A stretch of DNA of 5,258 bases from Nitrospirae bacterium RBG_16_43_11 (lineage in GTDB: Bacteria; Nitrospirota; 9FT-COMBO-42-15; HDB-SIOI813). This document shows, one piece after another, positions 1-5,258 of the stretch (position 1 is the first letter of the stretch; every line of letters begins with the position of its first letter). Under the pieces are notes generated by a model. The model had not been told where the DNA came from. It did no database searches and saw only the letters and a program-made list of their open reading frames with translations. Where the stretch lies: contig MHEI01000122.1 of assembly GCA_001805165.1 (NCBI GenBank), forward strand, positions 2,358 to 7,615, in the 5' to 3' direction. The position numbers and the translations under genes are program-made.

Positions 1-245
1 TCTATGAAAGGTTGTCTGGAATCTCTGGTTAGTGTCGTAAGTTTCTTAATCCAACTATTACTCGCTTGTTTGGCCGGCGGTGATTGTTCAATAAAATTGC
101 ACAGTGTTGTGTCGGATCTGTAGACACTCCTTATTTCCTGACCAACGCTGTTGTAGTAGTGGATATTAAAGCCCCAATTGTTGCAAACTTCGACGAGTTT
201 TTTGCTTATCCGTAACCCTAAAACCTTTTCCCAGAAGAGCTCCAT
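1..245 (-). CDS. N-terminal fragment of an unrecognised gene, possible PocR/GAF-like sensory domain (runs off the left edge)
   Basis: The minus strand stays open from an ATG at 245 to the window edge, 81 complete codons without a stop. The peptide begins MELFWEKVLG and includes the stretches NNWGFNIHYYNSVGQEIRSV and TTLCNFIEQSPP. Upstream an AGGAG lies 13 bases before the ATG and the frame is closed by a TAA, so this is the first usable start. The pattern of a helix, then a strand with an N-x-x-G-Q/E turn, then a Cys followed by a polar helix resembles sensory domains of the PocR or GAF type, in which a short strand-turn-strand precedes one or two Cys. The second Cys of the PocR pattern would be a Ser here. 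This is recognition by eye only. It follows the STAS-PilZ gene by 116 bases and has its own promoter-like sequence, which fits a signalling protein such as a sensor kinase or diguanylate cyclase, but no output domain lies inside the window. The coding call is fairly safe; the function is not. Confidence 0.65.
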   Translation of the reverse strand, partial: MELFWEKVLGLRISKKLVEVCNNWGFNIHYYNSVGQEIRSVYRSDTTLCNFIEQSPPAKQASNSWIKKLTTLTRDSRQPFI

Positions 246-287
246 AGGTGGGAAACAGCTCCTTTTAAGTGAACAATTTTAAACTTG

Positions 288-320
288 ATTATATTACTCT
301 ACATACAATAGGGTTGTCAA
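288..320 (-). promoter_or_regulatory. Candidate sigma-70 promoter for the left-edge gene
   Basis: On the minus strand a perfect TTGACA (315-320) is followed after 18 bases by TAATAT (291-296). An overlapping perfect TATAAT (288-293) sits at 21 bases, which is too far to be optimal. The start of transcription would be near 283, giving a leader of about 38 bases before the ATG at 245 with an AGGAG in it. The -35 and the bases after it, TTGACAACC, are identical to those in the promoter at 1209-1237. Confidence 0.5.
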
Positions 321-361
321 TAATAGATAAAAATAGAGAGTTATAGAACAAGATTTAGGGA

Positions 362-1045
362 TTATTTTGATAGGTGTGTATTTACTTCGCAGACCTGTTT
401 AACTAATTTCCAGTTCTTTTCAGTTGATATAAGCTCCATTCCAATTGTATTCATATCGCTTGTCTGGCTGAATCTGACGGGTTTTCCTTCTAATTCAATA
501 GAGCCGAGTACGGGCAGTTTCATTATAATGTTGATATGCCTGATATTATATGTGTCTTCATCAAGAGGGTCTAAATATCCTATTAACGCGCCTCCTTCAC
601 TTATATTTAGAAGAACGCCCGGCTGTTGTTGGCTGCCTACTGAGAATTCTACAGGAATATTTGTGGCGATTCGCTGGTATCTCCTCATGTCTTTTGACAT
701 TGAAACGGTCTTGGCTGTATTACCTAATGCCTCTTCTTCTGATCCCAGAATAGGAATGACGCTTGCAGCACGATTTTGTCCAAAAATGTCTCTGCAGGTC
801 GTATTCATGTGAAATATTTTTGTGATAAGACCGCTTTCCAGGCCCGAGAGTATGGCAAAAACACATAGGGAATCAATTGATGAAACACCTTGAAAATTCA
901 GGAGCGCGCTTGATACGCCGTCTTTCTTTAATCGCAGAAGTTCATCTTTGAGGTGAAGCGCCCTGCTCCCAATAACCTTACCATTTAAATCGAGTATTGC
1001 TATATCATCTTTTTTACGTATAGAAAAAGATAAGTTTTCGGTCAT
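362..1045 (-). CDS. STAS-PilZ two-domain signalling protein
   Basis: A soluble protein of 227 residues with no membrane segment or signal peptide. Residues 1-100 look like a STAS (anti-sigma factor antagonist) domain: alternating strands and helices, a DLNGKVIGS turn at 19-27 and VSSIDSLCVFAIL at 54-66, where classical antagonists have a DSSG phosphorylation motif. Here only the IDS part remains (D58, S59) and the following Ser-Gly is Leu-Cys, so Ser phosphorylation by an anti-sigma kinase is uncertain. Residues 118-222 are a PilZ domain with both c-di-GMP binding motifs: RxxxR (R121 and R125 in RRYQR) and N-x-S-x-x-G (N147, S149, G152). It probably binds c-di-GMP and passes the state to a partner through the STAS half; that coupling is inference. 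The start is the only in-frame ATG after an upstream TAG. The strong Shine-Dalgarno AGGAGGGTGG lies about 25 bases away, which is odd. The gene has its own promoter at 1209-1237. Confidence 0.88.
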   Translation of the reverse strand: MTENLSFSIRKKDDIAILDLNGKVIGSRALHLKDELLRLKKDGVSSALLNFQGVSSIDSLCVFAILSGLESGLITKIFHMNTTCRDIFGQNRAASVIPILGSEEEALGNTAKTVSMSKDMRRYQRIATNIPVEFSVGSQQQPGVLLNISEGGALIGYLDPLDEDTYNIRHINIIMKLPVLGSIELEGKPVRFSQTSDMNTIGMELISTEKNWKLVKQVCEVNTHLSK

Positions 1046-1202
1046 ATACTAATTTGTGGTTCTGAAAATTCCACCCTCCTGTAAAATTATCATTTATTGA
1101 TGGTTTAACTTTGCAAATATTATACCTAATCGAGGATGTGTCAATGATGTTGCTATTCAGGCGTTGCGTATGATGCAAAATTGAGATTTGCAGGTATAAA
1201 TG
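1046..1202 (-). promoter_or_regulatory. Long, potentially structured 5' leader of the STAS-PilZ gene
   Basis: If transcription starts about 7 bases after the -10 at 1209-1214, the message carries roughly 155 untranslated bases. They contain two complementary arm pairs in an interleaved order: TTATACCT (1192-1199) with AGGTATAA (1120-1127), and TGCAAAT (1186-1192) with ATTTGCA (1112-1118). The pairings interlock, so they would form either a pseudoknot or two alternative folds. A strong AGGAGGGTGG (1071-1080) lies far from the ATG. A 14-codon reading frame (ATG at 1093, TAG at 1049-1051) spans it in the same frame as the gene. I do not recognise a known riboswitch class. No separate gene is visible here. 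Confidence 0.4.
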
Positions 1203-1208
1203 TGTCTA

Positions 1209-1237
1209 ATTATATTTATAATATTGAAGGTTGTCAA
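1209..1237 (-). promoter_or_regulatory. Consensus sigma-70 promoter upstream of the STAS-PilZ gene
   Basis: On the minus strand TTGACA (1232-1237) and TATAAT (1209-1214) are both perfect and separated by exactly 17 bases (1215-1231), the optimal sigma-70 arrangement. The spacer is very AT-rich. The predicted transcription start is near 1202. It lies 43 bases past the stop codon of the oxidoreductase beta subunit, so it gives the STAS-PilZ gene transcription independent of that operon. A match this complete suggests strong constitutive expression unless an unseen repressor or the leader limits it. Confidence 0.75.
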
Positions 1238-1280
1238 GCCAAGTTTTAATCTGCCCAAAATAATTATCCATCATACCTCA

Positions 1281-2213
1281 CTATTTCTTGTACTGTTCCC
1301 AGTAGCTATTGATATCCTCTCGTATATCCTCGAGTATTTTATCTTGTCGTACCGGATAAAACAGGTGATTGAAGCGTCCCTGAGTCATTAAGTATTCTTC
1401 GACAGGTTTAAACTTCGATGGTATATATGTGTGTTTGACCTCTCCATTAATTGCTTCCTTCAATGCCCAGATACCGGTGTCTACAGCCAGCCTGGCTATT
1501 TTAACAGTGAGCGACGGGTCATACATCCAGCCTGTGGGACATGGCGAGAATGCAATGAAGAGTTTCGGGCCTTTGTATTGCATGGAGCGGCTGACCTTTT
1601 CTGAAAGGTCTACAGGGTGCCTGGGGGATATTGTTGCAATATAAGGTGGTTTGTGTGCCCTCCAGATCTCAAAGATATCTTTTTTATGGCTTCTTGTTCC
1701 TGCAGTAGATAGGTGTGCAGGTTTTGAAGTCGTGGTCATTGAACCATAAGGTGATGCGCTTGACATCTGCATACCGGTGTTACCATATGCCTCATTATCG
1801 TAGCAAAAATAGTAGAAATCCAAATCACGGAAAATAGCTCCTGATGTTGAAGACAGAGCCATATCATAAGTTGACCCATCTCCGGCAAGTACTACTACTT
1901 TCATGTCATCTTCAGGTTTAAGTCTTCCTGAGGCGATGAGAATATCCAATGCATCACGCACACCCTGGGCTCCTGCAGGAGCTGATGCCATGTTAGTATA
2001 GAGCCATGATCCCCTGAATGGAGAATATGGAAAAAGTGCAAGCAGGGTAAAACATCCTGCGGCGTTGACAAATACTACATTTTTACCGAGGACCTTGTGA
2101 AAAAGCCGCAGGGCTTCAAGCCCTCCACAGCCGCCGCACACAGTTGTACCGGGAAGGATGAACTCTTCTCTTGATAGGTCTTTGAGTCTTTTGTATTTTG
2201 TATCAGACTCCAT
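1281..2213 (-). CDS. porB: 2-oxoacid (probably pyruvate):ferredoxin oxidoreductase, beta subunit
   Basis: The TPP-binding catalytic subunit, 310 residues, the usual length for a stand-alone PorB. In the holoenzyme it decarboxylates the 2-oxoacid on thiamine diphosphate and passes electrons through a [4Fe-4S] cluster towards ferredoxin, leaving an acyl-CoA. The TPP/Mg motif is clear: GDG at 111-113 followed 26 residues later by YDNEAYGNTG (N140, N145). The cluster ligands expected in this family are present: C26 and C29 (in CGGCG), C54 (AAGC) and C225 (SPCPTGW). The CxxCG has Gly where many relatives have Pro or Ala. The ATG lies 8 bases after the alpha-subunit stop and no good Shine-Dalgarno is seen, so translation probably depends on coupling to the upstream gene. 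It is the last gene of the operon, and no hairpin with a T-run follows its TAG. Confidence 0.95.
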   Translation of the reverse strand: MESDTKYKRLKDLSREEFILPGTTVCGGCGGLEALRLFHKVLGKNVVFVNAAGCFTLLALFPYSPFRGSWLYTNMASAPAGAQGVRDALDILIASGRLKPEDDMKVVVLAGDGSTYDMALSSTSGAIFRDLDFYYFCYDNEAYGNTGMQMSSASPYGSMTTTSKPAHLSTAGTRSHKKDIFEIWRAHKPPYIATISPRHPVDLSEKVSRSMQYKGPKLFIAFSPCPTGWMYDPSLTVKIARLAVDTGIWALKEAINGEVKHTYIPSKFKPVEEYLMTQGRFNHLFYPVRQDKILEDIREDINSYWEQYKK

Positions 2214-2221
2214 AATGTGTC

Positions 2222-3448
2222 TTACTGTCGAGTTTTACCGGCTATCTCAAGCAGTTTTTTCATCTGCTGCCATTCAGATTCAGTATAAAGAAGCTGAGTG
2301 GCAGGGACAATACCGGTTTCTGATGCCATGATTGTATCATTCAGTACCTTTTGAAATTCTATGAAGCTTATATCTTTACCACCAAGACCGCCTATAAACG
2401 ATAACATAACAGGTCGTTTTGTCTCATTATATAATGAAGAAGCGATTTCATTATAGAATATTCCACCTGAACCAACTGATATATTCTGATCAATCACTGC
2501 AACTCCTTTCCGGTGTTTAAGCGCTGCTGTTATTTCTTTTCCCGGAAATGGTCTTACAAGTCTAAGACGGAGAAGGCCAACCTTGATCCCTTTGTCCCTG
2601 AACCTGTCAACTGCTGTCTTCCCTTTTGTTGCAAATGTATTACTCATCACAATTACGTAATCTGCATCATCCATCCTGTATTCTTCTATTACCCCGTATT
2701 TTCTTCCGAAAATCAGATTAAAATCATCTGCTGCGGTGTTGTGCACCTCGATTGCATTTTGTGACGCCATATGCATCTGATACTTAAAGTACGAGTAGGT
2801 TGGACCTCCTAATACAGCGACACCCTGAGACATTGGTGTTGATGCATGAAAAAAAGCGTGTGTCGGGTTGTACGGAGGCAGGAATTCTTTAACTTTTTCC
2901 CTGGATGGGATTTCAACAGGTTCCCTTGTAAACGACAGGTAGTACCCGTCCATGTTTATTAAAAAAGGGAGAAGCACCTTATTATCTTCTGCTATCCTGT
3001 ATGCCATCAGTACAGAGTCCATGACCTCCTGACACGTCTCTGTGTGGATCTGCAAAAAGCCTGAGTCTCTTGCGCTGAGTATATCATTATGGTCCGGTTC
3101 TAAAGTAATTGGTGACGCCAGTGCCCTTGAGACATTTACCATTACGAGGGGGACCCGCCATCCGGCAATGGTATAAAGGACCTCAAGTGCATATAGCAAT
3201 CCCTGGCTTGATGTTGCAGTAAATACCCTTGCACCTGTAGCCGAGGCAGCTCCGGCGGCGGTAACCATTGAATGCTCTGAGTCCATGGTTACGAACTTCC
3301 CATTCATAATGCCATCGTCAAACCATTGCGACAGTGTTTCAATTATTTCAGTCTGGGGTGTTATCGGAAAAGCCGGGACATAGTCCACATTTGCAAGCCT
3401 TACACCCCATGCTGCGGCCACGTTACCAGTAATCAATTCCTTCGCCAA
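2222..3448 (-). CDS. porA: 2-oxoacid (probably pyruvate):ferredoxin oxidoreductase, alpha subunit
   Basis: A cytoplasmic subunit of 408 residues, normal for PorA. Domain I (about 1-240) carries the family landmarks in order: AFPITPQTE at 26-34, in which the PITP loop helps shape the TPP and substrate site, DSEHS at 56-60, TATSSQG at 77-83 and the substrate loop at 107-130 (SRALASP, DHND at 119-122, RDSG at 127-130). R108 probably corresponds to the substrate-carboxylate Arg of known pyruvate enzymes. Domain II (about 245-375) is the transketolase C-like part, with VRPFPGKEI at 298-306. The start is TTG, chosen because the family begins here and a strong GGGGGG-type Shine-Dalgarno lies 7 bases upstream. 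The loop reads PITLEPDHND where pyruvate enzymes commonly have a Trp/Gly-Asp-His form, so pyruvate is likely but 2-oxoglutarate or branched-chain 2-oxoacids are not excluded. Confidence 0.95.
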   Translation of the reverse strand: MAKELITGNVAAAWGVRLANVDYVPAFPITPQTEIIETLSQWFDDGIMNGKFVTMDSEHSMVTAAGAASATGARVFTATSSQGLLYALEVLYTIAGWRVPLVMVNVSRALASPITLEPDHNDILSARDSGFLQIHTETCQEVMDSVLMAYRIAEDNKVLLPFLINMDGYYLSFTREPVEIPSREKVKEFLPPYNPTHAFFHASTPMSQGVAVLGGPTYSYFKYQMHMASQNAIEVHNTAADDFNLIFGRKYGVIEEYRMDDADYVIVMSNTFATKGKTAVDRFRDKGIKVGLLRLRLVRPFPGKEITAALKHRKGVAVIDQNISVGSGGIFYNEIASSLYNETKRPVMLSFIGGLGGKDISFIEFQKVLNDTIMASETGIVPATQLLYTESEWQQMKKLLEIAGKTRQ

Positions 3449-3461
3449 AGTTTATCCCCCC
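3449..3461 (-). promoter_or_regulatory. Ribosome binding site that fixes the TTG start of the alpha subunit
   Basis: The minus strand reads GGGGGGATAAACT directly before the TTG at 3448, a purine-rich Shine-Dalgarno 7 bases from the start. No ATG competes in this position, so the rare TTG start is well supported. Confidence 0.6.
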
Positions 3462-3479
3462 ACTTACTAACGTCTACTA

Positions 3480-3514
3480 ATTGTTCATCGCTCGGCGCTC
3501 ATTGCTCATTGCTT
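3480..3514. repeat. Heptanucleotide tandem repeat, five units
   Basis: On the plus strand five consecutive 7-base units run from 3480 to 3514: ATTGTTC, ATCGCTC, GGCGCTC, ATTGCTC, ATTGCTT. The consensus is ATTGCTC. The array spans the end of the gamma-delta gene, where its units encode the last residues (around SNEQ) and the TGA stop, and continues into the gap before the alpha gene. It resembles the short heptamer tandem repeats seen between genes in some bacteria, but I cannot assign it to a named family. Confidence 0.7.
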
Positions 3515-4431
3515 GAACTCTCCCGTTCCACGGTTATTGCCTTAATTGGACACTCCTCATAGCATATAAGGCAACCCTTGCAATGGTCATAATCTATATG
3601 CGGGAATTCTTTATCATCCAGAGATATTACACCGTCAGGACACCACACAAAACATATCCAGCAGTGATTGCATTTGTCATAGTTAATCACAGGTCTGAAT
3701 GTCCGCCATTTACCGGTCTTTCTTTCAATTATGTTTCCGCTTGCGATTACGTTTGGAGTACTAATGGCAGGTGCTTCATATGGCAGGACTATGGTCTTTG
3801 TCAAAAGCTGTGAGGTTTCAGCCCGCGTAATTATTTCAAATGATGGTAGACTGTCAAAGCATGTTCCTGCAACTTCAACATTTTTACGTATGATTTCCTC
3901 AGAAGAGATACCTATGGATGTTAATTCCTTAACAACAGCCTTTTCTACGGTCGCTTTATTAATCAATCCGGTAACCCTGCAGGCTGCTGCGCCCATTGCG
4001 GCGCTGATTGCTGAGCCTTTACCTATTACAGACATGCTGATCTCTGTCGCATCAATGAGAAATACACGGCCTCTCGCGGCTAATCCCTCACTGATATCAT
4101 GCGGGCGATTCGTATTAATTATTATGATGGTATTGGTATCTGCACCATTCAGAGGATCTGCCATGGGGTCTTCAATGAGGGAGTCGTCTGCTATGATTAC
4201 AATATCCGGACTGCTTATTATCCCGCGTTCAAAGATTGTCCCGTCAGATATGCGGGTATAGGCTGTAAGAGGTGCTCCGCGCCTTTCAGCCCCATATAGT
4301 GGAAAGTCCTGGACATTGAATCCTTCCATAGATGCTGCTGTACCGGCTATACGGCTTGCTGTCTTAATCCCATGGCCGCCGCGGCCATGAAACCTGATAC
4401 GAATCATCATTTTTCTCATGAACCGCCACAC
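3499..4431 (-). CDS. porG: 2-oxoacid:ferredoxin oxidoreductase, fused gamma and delta (ferredoxin) subunits
   Basis: Residues about 9-195 are the gamma subunit: a Rossmann-like start IRIRFHGRGGHG (10-21) and the YGAERRGAP motif (46-54), a domain involved in CoA handling. After a linker (about 200-248) comes a two-cluster ferredoxin domain equal to the delta subunit, with C254, C257, C260, C264 and C284, C287, C290, C294, both CxxCxxCxxxCP, each binding a [4Fe-4S] cluster. It carries electrons from the beta-subunit cluster to external ferredoxin. In well-known four-subunit enzymes gamma and delta are separate. The longest frame starts at a GTG (4431), but the family normally begins right before IRIRFHGRGG, and ATGs at 4419, 4410 and 4407 are available. 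The ATG at 4410 or 4407 is most likely, with GAGA just upstream. The final residues are encoded by a heptamer repeat. The gap to the alpha gene is 50 bases. Confidence 0.94.
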   Translation of the reverse strand: MWRFMRKMMIRIRFHGRGGHGIKTASRIAGTAASMEGFNVQDFPLYGAERRGAPLTAYTRISDGTIFERGIISSPDIVIIADDSLIEDPMADPLNGADTNTIIIINTNRPHDISEGLAARGRVFLIDATEISMSVIGKGSAISAAMGAAACRVTGLINKATVEKAVVKELTSIGISSEEIIRKNVEVAGTCFDSLPSFEIITRAETSQLLTKTIVLPYEAPAISTPNVIASGNIIERKTGKWRTFRPVINYDKCNHCWICFVWCPDGVISLDDKEFPHIDYDHCKGCLICYEECPIKAITVERESSSNEQ

Positions 4432-4438
4432 ACATGTT

Positions 4439-4455
4439 TATTCTATCACAGAATA
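4439..4455. promoter_or_regulatory. Inverted repeat, possible operator in front of the oxidoreductase operon
   Basis: The minus strand reads TATTCTGTGATAGAATA, a perfect 6-base dyad around 5 bases. It sits in the short gap between the antiporter stop (4468) and the gamma-delta start. A weak promoter-like pair, TTGAGC then 17 bases then TAAACA, overlaps it. The stem is AT-rich and not followed by a T-run, so a protein-binding site is more plausible than a terminator. Confidence 0.35.
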
Positions 4456-4467
4456 TAGCTCAAATCA

Positions 4468-5258
4468 TCAGCTATCAAGGTCAACAAGGTCTTCAGCATG
4501 AACAGGCATAAACCACTTCTGTGCTATAAATGTAGGGATTACTGCGCTTGCGATAAGTACACCTGTCAGCACCGAATATTGTACATTATCTATATATCCT
4601 GACTGCAGACCGAAAATACTTGCAATTAATCCAAAGGTCAGGCCTGTGCTCATCAACAGCGTTGAATAAATGTGTCCGTCAGGAATATACCTTTTTGCAA
4701 AAAAATAGACTCCACAGAACTTGGCAAGCTGTTTAATTACAAAGAGTGCAACGAATAATCCTATTGCTGATAGGACCAGGGAGAGGGAGACTTTCATTCC
4801 GACAACAATAAAAAATAAGGGTGTGATAACAGCAAATGCTACAGTCCTCAGCCTGTTCTTAACCACCTTAGTTTCGGATGTCTCAGAAAAATGTTGTGAC
4901 ATCAATAATCCCAATATAAATGCAGGGAGTATAGCATGTCCTCCGCCCATGTTTGCGAAATATACGAACAGGAGGAGGAGAAGGAATATATATTTTATTT
5001 CAGGCTCTATTACCTTGTTTTTTAGCCGTGGATTATCAAAAACATAATGAGAGAATTTTGTGGCAAGAAAGATTACACCTATTGATACTATAATAAAAAT
5101 TAGGGTATACAGAGTAGGTTTATTAAATAAAATGCTCAACACGAGTGCAGTTCCTGTATTGGTTATGAATGTTGATGCCATGATTAATTTCCCGATCTCT
5201 GTCCGAGACAAATTTGTTTCAACAAGGGCAGAGTAGACAACGGCGAGGGATGTTTCAG
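4468..5258 (-). CDS. CPA2-type cation/proton antiporter, C-terminal part (runs off the right edge)
   Basis: An integral membrane protein; 262 C-terminal residues are inside the window and the frame is open through the edge at 5258. A TTG at 5211 begins the last long stretch but is not the true start: in-frame codons before it read ETSLAVVYSALVETN, a typical antiporter core segment. About eight hydrophobic segments follow, including IGKLIMASTFITNTGTALVL, the glycine-rich FANMGGGHAILPAFILGL, ITPLFFIVVGMKVSLSLV and STGLTFGLIASIFGLQSG. The order and the TPLFF..VGM and SAVIPT signatures fit the Na+/H+ or K+/H+ exchanger family (PF00999). It ends soon after the last helix (HAEDLVDLDS) with tandem TGA stops, so no C-terminal TrkA-type regulatory domain is present. 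The ion carried is unknown. An Asn (codon 5158-5160) lies where relatives usually have an acidic ion-binding residue. The gap to the gamma-delta gene is about 36-57 bases, so cotranscription is possible. Confidence 0.9.
   Translation of the reverse strand, partial: ETSLAVVYSALVETNLSRTEIGKLIMASTFITNTGTALVLSILFNKPTLYTLIFIIVSIGVIFLATKFSHYVFDNPRLKNKVIEPEIKYIFLLLLLFVYFANMGGGHAILPAFILGLLMSQHFSETSETKVVKNRLRTVAFAVITPLFFIVVGMKVSLSLVLSAIGLFVALFVIKQLAKFCGVYFFAKRYIPDGHIYSTLLMSTGLTFGLIASIFGLQSGYIDNVQYSVLTGVLIASAVIPTFIAQKWFMPVHAEDLVDLDS

Noticed and set aside
528..812. Plus-strand frames opposite the STAS-PilZ gene
   Set aside because: They are antisense to a gene with intact PilZ motifs and have no family features.
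1119..1144. Second TTGACA and TATAAT pair upstream of the STAS-PilZ gene
   Set aside because: The hexamers are perfect but only 14 bases apart, too short for normal sigma-70 use; the TATAAT also lies in an arm of the leader inverted repeat. A 17-base spacing would need AATATT, a weak -10.
1046..1202. A c-di-GMP riboswitch in the leader of the PilZ gene
   Set aside because: The idea fits the gene, but I could not find the conserved core of the GEMM or c-di-GMP-II classes.
1238..1280. Rho-independent terminator after the beta-subunit gene
   Set aside because: No GC-rich hairpin followed by a T-run is visible, so readthrough into the next gene is possible.
1200..1391. Plus-strand frame of 63 codons, hydrophobic at the start
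   Set aside because: Half of it is antisense to the end of the beta-subunit gene and the rest to the promoter. The hydrophobicity follows from AT-rich sequence, and no ribosome binding site was seen.
3480..3514. CRISPR-like array
   Set aside because: The units are 7 bases, adjacent and without spacers; this is a simple tandem repeat.
3731..4261. Plus-strand reading frame of 176 codons
   Set aside because: It lies wholly antisense to the gamma-delta gene, whose motifs and two ferredoxin clusters are unmistakable; the plus-strand peptide shows no recognisable domain.
4439..4455. The dyad before the gamma-delta gene as a terminator
   Set aside because: The stem has only six AT-rich pairs and no T-run follows it.

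Overview
This window comes from a bacterium. Every gene reads on the minus strand, so transcription runs from high to low coordinates. Two intergenic regions carry sigma-70 type promoters, one with consensus -35 and -10 hexamers 17 bases apart, which argues against an archaeon. The DNA looks moderately AT-rich, and GTG and TTG are used as start codons. The core is a multisubunit ferredoxin-dependent 2-oxoacid oxidoreductase, an enzyme typical of anaerobes, microaerophiles and users of reductive carbon fixation. The phylum cannot be fixed from this sequence; a Nitrospirota- or Desulfobacterota-like origin is a guess.

Layout in transcription order. At the right edge (5258 down to 4468) is the C-terminal part of a CPA2-type cation/proton antiporter. 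Next comes a compact 2-oxoacid:ferredoxin oxidoreductase operon: a fused gamma-delta subunit (about 4410 to 3499), the alpha subunit (3448 to 2222) and the TPP-binding beta subunit (2213 to 1281). The order gamma-delta-alpha-beta matches the four-subunit pyruvate:ferredoxin oxidoreductases, but gamma and delta are one polypeptide here. Pyruvate is the most likely substrate; the alpha-subunit substrate loop is not the textbook pyruvate form, so another 2-oxoacid remains possible. No terminator is visible after the beta gene.

A 235-base intergenic region (1046-1280) follows. It holds a consensus sigma-70 promoter and a leader of about 155 bases with two interleaved inverted repeats and a strong Shine-Dalgarno sequence lying unusually far from the start codon. 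The leader precedes a two-domain STAS-PilZ protein (1045 to 362), which links a partner-switch type domain to a c-di-GMP receptor domain.

The left end (245 to 1, continuing out of the window) is the N-terminal part of another minus-strand gene with its own TTGACA promoter. It has the look of a small-ligand sensory domain, perhaps PocR-like, but I do not recognise it firmly.

The right half is central anaerobic metabolism plus ion homeostasis; the left third is signalling. The most notable points are the structured leader and displaced Shine-Dalgarno of the STAS-PilZ gene, the edge gene, a heptanucleotide repeat that encodes the end of the gamma-delta subunit, a dyad in front of the oxidoreductase operon, and an Asn at a probable ion-binding Asp position in the antiporter. 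I see no clear sign of a wholly new system.
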